Source: Tridacna crocea
Lineage: Eukaryota > Mollusca > Bivalvia > Cardiida > Cardiidae
Reading direction: 5' to 3'
Length of the DNA: 64,000 nucleotides
Assembly (NCBI GenBank): GCA_943736015.1
Contig: OX031060.1
Coordinates: 3,430,001-3,494,000 of the forward strand
Shown: piece by piece, positions 11,547 through 64,000 of the stretch
Layout: every line of letters starts with the position of its first letter
How positions within the stretch are numbered: position 1 is the stretch's first letter
The notes under the pieces: generated by a model
What the model saw: the letters and a program-made list of their open reading frames with translations, nothing else
Database searches by the model: none
Told to the model about the DNA's origin: nothing
Program-made: the position numbers and the translations under genes

Positions 11547-11691
11547 CAGGAATTTGACATTCTATAGCCTAACCAAAATAAATGATCAAATATGAAAAAA
11601 AAAATCTCCCCTATATAATTTATATTATATAGGGGAGATTTCTTTTTTCATATTTGATCATTTATTTTGGTTATAGAATGTCAAATTCCTA
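11547..11691. repeat. Long palindrome upstream of ABCC exon 1
   Basis: Left arm aggaatttgacattctatag and a poly-A/ctcccctata block are repeated in reverse complement to the right (ataggggag..., atagaatgtcaaattcct). The arms are about 68 bases, nearly perfect, with a very short AT-rich loop. Unrelated to F1. Confidence 0.92.
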
Positions 11692-11936
11692 AGATGAGAC
11701 TGTGTCCAGGTAAAGAAACGACACCATAAAACCAGTTCTCTTATCCTTTGATAAAATGACCAAAGCGATAGAAAGGCGGGGCTAACATTGAAGAGTACGT
11801 CCCCTCATTTTAAGTGGTGTGCGACTCTTAATGGCTGGCGGAAAGTGCCTATCCCAATCAATTTGCATGAATATTGCACAATGAAAGTCACACGAGTGCC
11901 ATAAAGAGCCGGCTGCCTCGCTGATCTTGTCATACG

Positions 11937-54739
<42,803 letters not shown>

Positions 54740-54780
54740 TCCAGTCCACCATTTGTATTTTGTAGTCGTGTGTCAGTCTG

Positions 54781-54973
54781 AAACCCTTTACCACACAATC
54801 TCAATTTTAAATGGCTTAAGAAATTAGGCTCTTTAAAACATTGTGAGAAAAGGAGAAAACGCTGGTAACCAGCATTTTCTCCATTCCCACAAGGTTTGGG
54901 ACCACTCTGTTGCCAGTAAAAGGTTTCAGTATAGAAGAGTCCTGAATTTGTGGTATCTGTGGTTGTGAGTTAA
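54781..54973. mobile_element. Foldback F1 in the likely 3' UTR
   Basis: Starts 41 bases after the stop codon; core gaaaacgctggtaaccagca. If transcribed it would form a stable hairpin. Confidence 0.78.
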
Positions 54974-55147
54974 TGCGTCAGCCTGGTAGCCATAATGTCC
55001 GGAGTTTGATAATTGGGAGTGGGTATCAAGTTTGGGATTGTTCATTAGCCCACACATTTGGTGCAAGTCCCAGTTTTCGCCAATGGCGCCAAAGGGTTAA
55101 TTCTGTTGTTTGGCAAAGAGGTTGTAAGTTTTAGTTGCCTGTGCAGC

Positions 55148-55222
55148 CAGTATAGATTAAGATCAGATTGCAGTCAAGGCCAGACAGCATAAAAACATGC
55201 AATTTTATATTTGATCTACACT
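55148..55222. repeat. Micro-foldback with enlarged loop
   Basis: tagattaagatcagattgca, then tatttgatctacactgtg. Confidence 0.65.
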
Positions 55223-55327
55223 GTGTTCAGTCGGGATTTTTTTTTTTTGTACAGAATTAACTTGCAATTATATAGGTTGTATTTCTAAACTGAGTGCCTA
55301 CTTTTAGTTTAATAGGTGTGCATGGGC

Positions 55328-55553
55328 TTAATCCGTAACCACACAATCCTGAATTTCAGCAACCTCCAGAAAGACGCCTTTTGAAAAATTGTGGGAAAGG
55401 GAGAAAATACTGTTACTCAGCATTTTCTCCTTTTCCCACAATATTTTCTAGCTTATCAAAGAGAAAAATTATCATTTGAGCTACAGTGAAATTGCCGTCT
55501 GAACTTGCTTGCAATTGAGAACAGTTAGGAATTTTGTCATTCGGTAAAGAGTT
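55328..55553. mobile_element. Foldback F1
   Basis: Core aaaatactgttactcagcat; right end cattcggtaaagagtt. Confidence 0.85.
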
Positions 55554-55639
55554 CCTTCAATTAGAGGTTACTCTTTGATATAAAGTTGTTGGTTGCAGAT
55601 TTGAATATAAGATGAAGTACGAAAAAAGATGTACAACGT

Positions 55640-55868
55640 TTAACCCTTTACTCCATAGATACTCATTTCTACGCATTGCTTGTAGGAGCCTTTGGAAAAC
55701 ATTGTGGCAAAAGGTGAAATTGCTCATGACGAGCAATTTCACCTTTTGCCACAATGTTTTCAGTGCTATCAAAAGGTGTCATATACACATAAGAAATGGC
55801 TTCATCCTTGCTCTTATTTAGGGTCAATTAGAGATACCATAGAAATGCCATATGGGGTAAAGGGTTAA
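55640..55868. mobile_element. Foldback F2
   Basis: TTAA both ends, perfect core; near twin of 44975. Confidence 0.92.
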
Positions 55869-56330
55869 TTTTATGTAATATGATTGTTGAAAAAAATGGG
55901 AGTAATTTCATAGATGTATTGGATCAAGATCAAAACATTATGACTTCAAAAGAAAAATTTTGTTCTGAGTAAGTTACTGCAATATCTATCACGGTTGTGT
56001 CCATTCAAGATGAAAAGGGGATTTATAATATCCTGTGCACAGAAGAAAGAAATATTGTGTTTTCTGTGTATATTTCTGAATTGAAGAATGTGTACAAAAA
56101 CAGTTGTTTAACATAGGCAGAATTGTAATAAGATGATTTGAAATTTTTTAGCTTTTTATATGGCTTTTTTTTTTCACTTTTTAAATGAATTTAAAAATGT
56201 TGTTAAGTTTAAGCAGAGCTGAAGTTAAACATGTTTATCAATTTTTATATCTTTATATTTACCCCGGTGTCTACATACTGTATCTTTTGTTTGTGGTTGT
56301 ATAGTTTTATTGGGTAAAGTTAAACATATT
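55869..56330. other. Downstream of ABCC, nothing recognised
   Basis: AT-rich; could include part of the 3' UTR, but no AATAAA with a downstream GT-rich site stands out. Confidence 0.4.
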
Positions 56331-56509
56331 GCAAACAACAAATTTTAGACAATTCCAGTTCAAACTAATTAGCAGATGAAGAATTCAAAATGGATAAAAA
56401 TGAGAAGCTTTTTGTTTTTAAAGAGAAAAAATAAGAGTTGAAAATATTGTTGGAGATGATATCATCAAATAACTTTTTCTTCAGAATCGTTAAAATTCTG
56501 GATGGTTTG
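56331..56509. mobile_element. Foldback, strongly decayed
   Basis: acaaattttagacaattcca and gttgaaaatattgttgga remain. Confidence 0.5.
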
Positions 56510-56623
56510 ACTGGTTGAATGGTAAAACTTGTATTAAGACACCTTGTGTAAAGAAATTTATGTGGAAGAAAACGTGATTATTGCCTCTGAAATTGATATG
56601 AGCTGCCCTTTGCAAAAAGGTGG

Positions 56624-56747
56624 TTAACCCATTACCTACAATCCCTACTTTTGACACCCCTGGAAAAGAAGCCTTTTGAAAACATTGTAGGAAAAGGAGA
56701 AAATGCTGGTAACCAGTCTGAAATATTGTCATTTGGTAATGGGTTAA
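56624..56747. mobile_element. Foldback F1, deletion from the palindrome centre
   Basis: Left half intact to gctggtaaccag, then jumps to the last 35 bases; TTAA both ends. Confidence 0.88.
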
Positions 56748-56787
56748 TGTACCTCTTTGATCCATTATACAAAGCAAGTTATCACAA

Positions 56788-57089
56788 AGTAAACCCTTTA
56801 CCACATGGCAAAATTTTAGACCTATCCCAGTTGAAAGCATTTGCAGATGACAATTTCATTGTGGCTCACACGACGCAATTTTCCTTTGAAAGGGTAGAAA
56901 GCTTTGTGGGAAAAGGAGAAAATGCTGGTTACCACCATTTATTCCTTTTCCCGTAATGTTTTCTACACACCTAAAGACAAATTTCAATTTTTTGGTCGTG
57001 TTTATTTTGTTGTCTGCAAATGCTTTTTTCGTTGTCTGCAAATGCTTTCTATTTGGGCAATACTAACATTTTGACATCTGGTAAAAGGG
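56788..57089. mobile_element. Foldback F1 with two long arms (A-core-A)
   Basis: gcatttgcagatgacaattt on the left; tttgttgtctgcaaatgctt, partly duplicated, on the right. Confidence 0.85.
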
Positions 57090-57175
57090 GAAAATACTGG
57101 TTACCAGCATGTGCTCCTTTCCCAGAAATGTTTCCAAAAGCTTATTTTCTGACATCCTCGGAACCCAGGTTTAAG
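57083..57175. mobile_element. Foldback core and right-arm fragment
   Basis: aatactggttaccagcatgt, then aaaagcttattttctgacat. Confidence 0.6.
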
Positions 57176-57303
57176 CATTACATTACTATCCATGCATAAC
57201 CATTACAGAATTAATCAAAACTGGGTGAACAAAGATGATATTGTGAGAGTCATGAAATCTCAGAATTATTAGGATTAGTTTGTTTTGTTAGGGTTAAAAA
57301 TCA

Positions 57304-57468
57304 GTGGCAGACAATGTAGATCTTAGATCATATTATGGTCAGTGCTGTTGACTGATCTTGATCTATTCCACTAACAAAAGCTACTATCACGACGAAAATG
57401 ACAGAGTAGATAAAAGATCAGACTGCATGTCCTGCGCAGCCTGATCTTTGATCTACTTTAGCCACAAG
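57304..57468. repeat. Two micro-foldbacks in a row
   Basis: 57304-57376 (gtagatcttagatcatatta ... ctgatcttgatctattcc) and 57399-57468 (taaaagatcagactgcatgt ... gcctgatctttgatctac). Confidence 0.8.
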
Positions 57469-57493
57469 AGCAGCTGAAATTCATGTTTGAATA

Positions 57494-57621
57494 ACCTTTT
57501 CCCGCAATGTTTTCTACCCTGTCATAGACAGAAATCATCTTTTCAGCAAGAGTTGAATTGTCATCTGCAAATGCTTTCAATCTGGTCTAGTCCAAAAGTT
57601 TGTCATTTTGGAAAGGGTTAA
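57494..57621. mobile_element. Foldback F1, right half
   Basis: Starts in the right stem (ccttttcccgcaatgttttc); ends ttggaaagggttaa. Confidence 0.82.
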
Positions 57622-57783
57622 AGATGTATCTGTGAGTGTTTTTAGAGTTACAATACTAGCTCTAGTTTAGTTGGCTGGTCGGGATTTGACTAGCTGGCTG
57701 GTCGGTAACAAACCATAATGCAACAACTACCTCTACACCAGGATTCTAACCTTTGATCACCCACCTTCTAGGTGACTGCTTTA

Positions 57784-58008
57784 TCCCTTTACCGCATGAA
57801 ATAAAGTTTTATCGACTTGTAGGAGAAGGCCTTTGAAAACATTGTGGGAAATGGAGAAAATGCTGATAGCCAGTATTTTCTCATTTTCCCAAAATGTTTT
57901 TCATACTTTAAATGACACTTTCTACTGTTTTAGCGACAAAAGCTTTGTACTCTGCAAATGCTTCAACTTTGGTTAGATTCAAACTTGGATTGTTTGGTAA
58001 ATACCTAA
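57784..58008. mobile_element. Foldback F1, diverged
   Basis: Core gaaaatgctgatagccagta; right end gtttggtaaatacc. Confidence 0.75.
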
Positions 58009-58044
58009 CCACTGATCCAGGGAAAATGGTTGATTGAGTCTTTC

Positions 58045-58250
58045 TTACCTATCTAGACTTTCAACAATCCTGAGAAATCTTTCGAAAACTTTGAGGGAAA
58101 AGGAGAAAATGCTAAGAACCAGCATTTTCTTCTTTTCCCACAATGTTTTATCTTTCACCAACAAATCCCAATGTTTTTGCCATGTTGTGTTTTCTACAAA
58201 TGCTTTCAATTTGAATTAGTCTAAAATTTTGTTGTGTTGTAAAGAGTTAA
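58045..58250. mobile_element. Foldback F1
   Basis: Core gaaaatgctaagaaccagca; TTAA right end. Confidence 0.82.
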
Positions 58251-58342
58251 ATGGTCTCTACAATATTGTGTTTTTTTAGCCAGTATGTTTAGAAACTGCT
58301 CAGAATTATAGTACACATAATAGTATAATGATATTTATTTGA

Positions 58343-58571
58343 TTAACCAATTACCCCATAAGGCATTTCTATGGTATCTCTAATTGACCCTAAATAACAG
58401 CAAGGATGAAGCTGTTTCTCATGTGTATATGACACCTTTTGATAGCATAGAAAACATTGTGGCAAAAGGTGAAATTGCTCGTCACAAGCAATTTCACCTT
58501 TTGTCACAATGTTTTCCAAAGGCTCCTGCAAGCAATGCGTAGAAATGAGTATCTGTGGAGTAAAGGGTTAA
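58343..58571. mobile_element. Foldback F2
   Basis: TTAA both ends; opposite orientation to 55640. Confidence 0.92.
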
Positions 58572-58666
58572 CTTGTTTTTAGTCATAGAAAGCCATGCTT
58601 TTTACTTGATTTTTTAAATTGTATAACCTTTTTCTATACAGTGTGGCATTTCCTCCTAAAGGCTGA

Positions 58667-58835
58667 TTATTGTTTCGATAATGATAATGTGGGAAAGCAG
58701 CCAGTGGCATAGAATATTTTGCAACTGGTGAAAGAATCTCCTGGTAAAAAATGAATAGGTGCATTGATCACTGCTATAACAGAAATAATGTGAATATAGC
58801 GTTAAACATGATAAACAAACAAACGAATAACGTTC
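58667..58835 (+). mobile_element. SINE body and tail fragment
   Basis: Contains gtgggaaagcagccagtggc and ends in ataaacaaacaaacg. The tRNA head is absent. Confidence 0.65.
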
Positions 58836-58964
58836 TGCATGCTTCAAGTGGAAAATGAATTGTCACTGTTTTGCAATAGGCCTGTCATTGTCAAAAACTT
58901 ATGTTCTTTTCTTATATCTCTGGACTTGTGGATGTTTATCATTAAGATATAATGTATTTATTTG

Positions 58965-59170
58965 TTCACCAATACCACACGATAAAATTTCATTTTCCAT
59001 TTTGTCAGAATTGAAAACATTTGCAGACTGACCACAAATGAAACTTTACTCAAAACTGTAAAGTTGTTTGTCAAACAGTAGATAGCTTTGTAGGAAGAGA
59101 GGAAAATACTGTGTACCAGCATTTTCTCCTTTTGCCAGAAATATTTTCAGAAGCCATTTCTCACGATCCT
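58965..59170. mobile_element. Foldback F1, decayed
   Basis: aataccacacgataaaattt; core aaatactgtgtaccagcatt. Confidence 0.68.
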
Positions 59171-59356
59171 TAACCCTTAACTCCATAGATACTCATTTCT
59201 ACACATTGCTTGTAGGAGTCTTTGGAAAACATTGTGGCAAAATGTGAAATTGCTCGTCACGAGCAATTTCACCTTTTGCCACAATGTTTTCTATGCTATC
59301 AAAAGGTGTCATATAGACATAAGAAACAGCTTCATCCTTGCTGTTATTTATGGTTA
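59170..59356. mobile_element. Foldback F2, right end missing
   Basis: Perfect core; stops after catccttgctgttattta. Confidence 0.88.
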
Positions 59357-59623
59357 AACCTGGTATTCTTCAGAAATAATTCATCAGAAATTTATGCAGG
59401 TATCATGTTGACTTCAGCAGTGATACAGTTTATGCCTTCAAGTGTATATTTGCCTTCTTTGTGTCATGTGTGCACATGAATTTGAGACTACCAGTAACTT
59501 CCTGTAACCAAAAGGTTGTCTTTTACCTTTTTAAAAATTCGAAATCCTTGTTTTAACAATCCCAAGAATGTTTTAACAATCGCTGTGGGACAGAGATAAT
59601 ATGCTTGAAACCAGCATTTCCTC

Positions 59624-59823
59624 TTAACTTTTTACTACACAATCCCGACTTTTAACGACCCCCATGGAAGAAGCCTTTTGAAAAACATTGTGGGAAAAGA
59701 AAAAAATGCTGGTGACCAGCATTTTATCCTTTTCCCACACTGTTTTCTACCCTTCCAACAACAAGTTTCAATTTTTCAACCACATTTATTTTGTTGTCTG
59801 CAACTGCTTTCAATTTGGATTGG
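59624..59823. mobile_element. Foldback F1, split by a 440-base element
   Basis: TTAA to the right arm at tttcaatttggat; the last 36 bases resume at about 60262 (ccaaaatttgttgtttggaa...ttaa). Confidence 0.82.
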
Positions 59824-60273
59824 TATTACTGGAATAAATTGACCTGAAATTGACCTCTATGCAAAGAATAATTAAAACATGAATATTTAAATCATCGGGT
59901 ATAATCTGACTGTACGAAAACTGTGTTAATGGTAAATGTCAGGTTTGACCCCTACTGCGCCTTAGTCAAAATAAAAAGCTTTTGCGGGTGGCATAAATTA
60001 AGATCAGGCTGCACATAAAGTGCATCTTAGATCTAAGTAACCCGCAACTTGTTACCAATTTAAACCAACAATATAATGGTTATTTCAGGTACTTCAAGTT
60101 TCCTTTAAGACACTATAAATCTATTAGCTGCATGAAGAGTTTAGAAAAGTGCACATAGTTCCGCATGGAGACAACATTAGCCAGAGCTAGGTTCGAACAA
60201 TAACTCAAGCGCGTAATATATTGTAATAGAGGTCATTTATTTCATGTCAATTTGTTCAAGTAATACCAAAATT
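59824..60273. mobile_element. 440-base element with ~40-base inverted ends, nested in F1
   Basis: Left end ggtattactggaataaattg and gacctct; right end agaggtcatttatt, caatttgttcaagtaatacc. Inside: a micro-foldback at 59984 and no ORF. Confidence 0.75.
59984..60048. repeat. Micro-foldback nested in the 440-base element
   Basis: aattaagatcaggctgcaca, then agtgcatcttagatctaagt; outer stem gcgggt/acccgc. Confidence 0.75.
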
Positions 60274-60296
60274 TGTTGTTTGGAACAGGGTTAAAT

Positions 60297-60420
60297 GTTT
60301 CCTCTGTTTTCAAATACAGATTCCTTCATTGTTTGCCACATTCAATTTGTTATTAGCAAATACTTTCAATTTTGAGGAGTCTTAAACTTTGTTATAAATT
60401 TATGGGGTAAACAGAATTTG
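60297..60420. mobile_element. Decayed foldback right half
   Basis: ttattagcaaatactttcaa to atggggtaaac. Confidence 0.5.
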
Positions 60421-60664
60421 TGAGACAGGGAATCTTTGGCTGTATTTACCAACAATCTGAAATTCAATTCTAGATCTTAATTTTAAAACTAGGTACGTGT
60501 ATCTTACTGGGCTCAACAAATGCCTTGACCAATAACAAACTCATTACTTGAATTACAATGTCATTTCCATCAAACTTGGGGAAAAATCAAAATGTAACAC
60601 ACAGATTTGGAAATGTTATAAATAATATGAATGATAAGTTTTGGGTACATGTGTTTTTTTGTAC

Positions 60665-60893
60665 TTAACCCATTACCACAAGTCACTACTTTTAACAACC
60701 CTGAGAAAGAAGCCTTTAGAAATCACTGTGGAAAAAGAAGAAAATGCTGGTAACCAGCATTTTCTCCTTTTCCCACAGTGTTTTCTACCCTTCATAAAAC
60801 AAATTTCAAATTTACAATCACTTTTATTTTTGTCGTCTGCAAATGCTTTCGATTTGGAAAAGCCAGAAATGTTTTCGTTGGGTAATGAGCTAA
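60665..60893. mobile_element. Foldback F1, CACTG/CAGTG type
   Basis: TTAA left end; right end gttgggtaatgagctaa. Confidence 0.88.
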
Positions 60894-61229
60894 TAAATAT
60901 ATATTGTTTTTTATTATCTTATATACATTTTTCGTACATATACATACATTTTGCTTACAAAACTTTTAGATAGAGATATAGTTTATACTGAATAAAATCA
61001 TTCCAGTTTCGGAAAAGAAAGAGTTTTTTTTTTTTAATTTTATTGGTCTATCTACATCTGTTTCCCACCCCCTTTTATCCTGGAGGGAAGGGGGGAGGAA
61101 GATTTAAATGTTGTTTTCAACAGTGTTTTATCTATGTCAAGTGCACCTAGCTACTTGTCCTATGTGCATCTACATACAAGGATGTGTTTCTTGAGTCAAA
61201 AATACAACTGGTATATATTTTTTCTACAA
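60894..61229. other. Intergenic, nothing recognised
   Basis: AT-rich, with poly-T (61025-61037) and a purine run near 61085-61100. Confidence 0.5.
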
Positions 61230-61400
61230 GCCTATGATTGCTTTCCCATACAGAATGTCTGAGGTAAGTTGAGCTGTGAGAGGGGCATGAATCTTGTCAC
61301 AAATACCACATCAGTCCAAAGAAATAATTATGGCCCAGCCATGGAGATCAAGTTGTTACTGTTTGATTCCTGGCCTTATTTCTTACCAATGAGCCTTGTA
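61230..61400 (-). mobile_element. Decayed antisense SINE
   Basis: Shows gctttccc, gaggggcatgaatcttgtca and a decayed tRNA-like end (tttgattcctggcc), in the order expected for an antisense copy. Confidence 0.5.
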
Positions 61401-61421
61401 GCATTGAGAGACCTTTGCAAT

Positions 61422-61646
61422 ACTTTATCAAACAATCCCCAGTTTTAACAACCATGAAGAAAAAGACTTATGAAAACATTGTGGGAAAAGGAGAAAATGC
61501 TGGTGACCAGCATTTTCTCCTTTTCCCTCAATATTTTTTCAATTCCTAAAACACTTCAAATTTTGATTCACATTTGTTTTGTTGTCTGCCAATGCTTTCA
61601 ATCTGGACTTGTCAAGCATTTTGTCATCATTCTGCTAAAGAGCTAA
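61422..61646. mobile_element. Foldback F1
   Basis: Core gaaaatgctggtgaccagca; right end ctgctaaagagctaa. Confidence 0.85.
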
Positions 61647-61662
61647 CAATTAGAAGATACTA

Positions 61663-61891
61663 TTAACCCTTTCCCAAACAATCCCTGGTTTTTACGGGTC
61701 TAGAATAGTAGCCTTTTGAAAACATTGTGGGAAAAGGAGAAAATGCTGGTAACCAGCATTTTCTCCTTTTCCCACAATGTTTTCTACCCTATCATAGACA
61801 GAAATCATCTTTTCAGCAAGAGTTGAACTGTCGTCTACAAATGCTTTCAATTTGGTCTAGTCCAAAGGTCTGTCGTTTGGGAAAGGGTTAA
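61663..61891. mobile_element. Foldback F1 (CCCAAAC end variant)
   Basis: TTAACCCTTTCCC and GGGAAAGGGTTAA; almost identical to the copy at 34354. Confidence 0.92.
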
Positions 61892-61911
61892 TTTATATAG
61901 CCTAAGTAATG

Positions 61912-62158
61912 TTAGCCCTTTACCACACTATCCGGAATTTCAACAAACCTGGAGAAAGATAGGTTTTGAAATCAGCATAGGAGAGAAGAAAATGCTGATT
62001 ACAAAAAATGCTGGTAACCAGCATTTTCTTCTTTTCCCACAATGTTAACTATCTCTTCTAATACAAATTCCATCTTTTGATTATCATTTTATTTGTCATC
62101 TGAAAATGCTTTGAATTTCCATGAGTCTTACATTTTGATAGTAGAAATAAGGGGGTTA
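61912..62158. mobile_element. Foldback F1 with core duplication
   Basis: aaaatgctgattacaaaaaa stands before aatgctggtaaccagcattt: part of the left stem is doubled. Confidence 0.78.
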
Positions 62159-62401
62159 ACCCCCTTGCAAACCTTTCCCACACAATGCTGACTTTTACAA
62201 AATGTATGGACAGAGGCTTTTGAAAACATTGTGGAAAAAGGAGAAAATGCCATTAACTAGCATTTTCTCCTTTTTCTGAAACGTTTTCTACCCTTTGAAA
62301 GACAAATTTTGTGTTTTGAGTCAAACTGGATCTGTCATCTGCAAATTAATGCTTTCAATATTTGGACAAGACTAAAATTTTGTTGTCTTATAAACAGTTA
62401 A
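62155..62401. mobile_element. Foldback F1, abutting
   Basis: Shares TTAA; core gaaaatgccattaactagca; right end ttataaacagttaa. Confidence 0.8.
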
Positions 62402-62487
62402 TAAATAGACTATCCCAATCAATACACATTTACAGATACTACATTTTAAAGACTATCTATTTTCATCAGAATGTCAGGCATAAATGT

Positions 62488-62525
62488 GGACAGTGTTCTG
62501 TGCAGTCTGATCTTGATCTACACTT
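62488..62525. repeat. Micro-foldback, right half
   Basis: tgtgcagtctgatcttgatc; the left half is absent. Confidence 0.65.
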
Positions 62526-62550
62526 TTACCATGTCATGGGTCCAAACTAT

Positions 62551-62586
62551 AAGCATTTTCTCCTTTTCCCACTTTTTTTCCCACCT
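62551..62586. mobile_element. Foldback right-stem fragment
   Basis: gcattttctccttttcccac only. Confidence 0.55.
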
Positions 62587-62689
62587 TCTACGGATGTATT
62601 CACTCACAATGGTTCACAATTAAATTGTCTGAAAATGCATTCAATGTAACTGGTAAAAACAAGCTTCTTGTCTCAAAAATATACAGTAA

Positions 62690-62806
62690 AACCTTTACCA
62701 AACACCAAAGTTTACGACTAATCCGATTTGAATGCAGTTGCAGATGACAAAATAAATGTAACTAAAAGACTGAAAATTGTATTGGGAAGGATAGAAAAAA
62801 TTGTGG
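62690..62806. mobile_element. Foldback F1 left arm cut by the satellite
   Basis: accaaacaccaaagtttacg to atagaaaaaattgtgg, then the 156-base array begins. Confidence 0.82.
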
Positions 62807-64000
62807 AACAAGAGCGGCAAATTGTCGCAAGATACGCCCGTCTTACCCCAAGTTGTAAAGGTGGGGCATGCACCAAACAAAATTCAAGTATGAAAAACAA
62901 CAAAGGGCAATAACTCAAAAATAAAGCAAACAAGAGTTGTGATTCCTGTGCACTGCACTCCCCATGGATGAGATCTATCCACCCATCAAATTTCATAACC
63001 CTAGCTACTATAGTTTTGGAGATATGCTCCGTACAAAAATCAAGTATGAAAAACGACAAAGGGCAATAACTCAAAAATTAAGCAAGCAAGAGTTATGATT
63101 CTTATGCACTGCACATACCCTCGGTAAGATCTATCCAGCCATGAAATTTCATAAGCCTAGCTAGTATAGTTTTGGAGATATGCTCCGGACATAATTCAAG
63201 TATGAAAAACAACAATGGGCAATAACTCAAAAATAAGCGAGCAAGAGTTATGATTCCTGTGACTGCACTCCCCGTCAATGAGATCTATCCACCCATAAAA
63301 TTTCATAACCCTAGCTAGTATAGTTTTGGAGATATGCTCCGGACAAAATTCAAGTATGAAAAACGACAAAGGGCAATAACTCAAAAATTAAGCAAGCAAG
63401 AGTTATGATTCCTGTGCACTGCACTCCCCCTCAGTGAGATCTATCCACCCATGAAATTTCATAACCCTAGCTAGTATAGTTTTGAAGATATGCTCCGGAC
63501 AAAATTCAAGTATGAAAAAGGACAAAGGGCAATAACTCAAAAATTAAGCAAGCAAGAGTTATAATTCCTGTGCACTGCACTCCCCGTCAATGAGATCTAT
63601 CCACCCATGAAATTTCATAACCCTAGCTAGTATAGTTTTGGAGATATGCTCCGGACAAAATTCAAGTATGAAAAAGGACAAAGGGCAATAACTCAAAAAT
63701 TAACCAAGCAAGAGTTATGATTCCTGTGCACTGCACTCCCCCCCGGTGAGATCTATCCACCCATGAAATTTCATAACCCTAGCTACTATAGTTTTGAAGA
63801 TATGCTCCGGACAAAATTCAAGTATGAAAAACGACAAAGGGCAATAACTCAAAAATTAAGCGAGCAAGAGTTATGATTCCTGTGCACTGCACTCCCCGTC
63901 AATGAGATCTATCCACCCATGAAATTTCATAACCCTAGCTAGTATAGTTTTGGAGATATGCTCCGGACAAAATTCAAGTATGAAAAACAACAAAGGGCAA
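62807..64000. repeat. 156-base tandem repeat array, runs off the window
   Basis: The motif caagtatgaaaa recurs at 62885, 63041, 63197, 63351, 63507, 63663, 63819 and 63975: spacing 156, once 154. Units hold gggcaataactc and gatatgctccgga. The array starts with acaagagcggcaaattgtcg, the kind of lead-in seen in bivalve 'pearl'-type (Helitron-like, tandem-repeat-bearing) elements (family knowledge, not proven here). It is joined to a broken F1 left arm. Confidence 0.93.

Larger units (their letters stand above)
11220..11936 (+). promoter_or_regulatory. Putative ABCC promoter side and 5' UTR
   Basis: Sequence directly upstream of exon 1. Seen: a GC box-like ggcggggc at about 11775, an octamer-like atttgcat near 11863, a cataaa about 38 bases before the ATG, an antioxidant-response-like ATGACGTTGC at 11267-11276, and a CACGTG just upstream at 11155. 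A foldback element (11308-11518) and a long palindrome (11547-11691) sit inside. All sites are pattern matches only; the transcription start is not known. Confidence 0.35.

Overview
This window is from an animal nuclear genome, most likely a bivalve mollusc. The reasons are a multi-exon animal ABC transporter gene with GT-AG introns, a tRNA-derived SINE carrying a conserved 'gaaagcagccagtg' body, and a tandem 156-base repeat with 'gggcaataactc' and 'atatgctccgga' motifs of the kind common in bivalve DNA. The species cannot be told from the sequence alone.

The main gene is a complete ABCC1/MRP1-type transporter on the + strand, from an 11-codon first exon at 11937 to a TAG stop at 54739. I assembled 30 exons by hand. 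They join in phase without an internal stop and predict 1567 residues, laid out as TMD0, MSD1, NBD1, an acidic linker, MSD2 and NBD2. NBD1 has Walker A at 685-693, LSGGQ at 775-779 and D799/D800. NBD2 has Walker A at 1362-1370, LSVGQ at 1465-1469 and D1489/E1490. The C-terminus is DAGLV. A second, separate hint of a gene is a 67-base exon on the - strand at 1111-1177. It encodes a start Met and a P-loop (GSSGVGKT) followed by a splice donor, which fits the first exon of a Ras-like GTPase or another P-loop protein that would continue leftward out of the window.

The rest is dominated by one repeat system. About 120 copies, whole or broken, of a short (~230 base) non-autonomous foldback element fill introns and flanks. 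Its ends read TTAACCCTTTACC...GGTAAAGGGTTAA, its target looks like TTAA (piggyBac-like), and its centre is a near-perfect ~66-base palindrome. Four arm/core versions exist (called F1 to F4 here). Other repeats are a ~60-75 base micro-foldback around GATCAGACTGCAC (about 13 copies), tRNA-derived SINEs on both strands, several unrelated foldbacks, an 18-copy 25-base minisatellite in intron 1, and a 156-base satellite that runs off the right edge.

The transporter gene also carries the remains of repeated internal duplication. There is a near-identical tandem copy of exon 22, with 9 of 11 differences silent. There are decayed partial copies of exons 5, 24 (two) and 29, and a decoy start of exon 25. 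The exon 22 duplication broke inside a foldback palindrome, so the repeats may be driving the exon duplications.

Layout: 1-1.2 kb SINE, foldback and GTPase-like exon; 1.2-11.2 kb intergenic repeats; 11.2-11.94 kb putative promoter side; 11.94-54.74 kb ABCC gene; 54.74-62.8 kb intergenic foldback-rich DNA; 62.8-64 kb satellite array.
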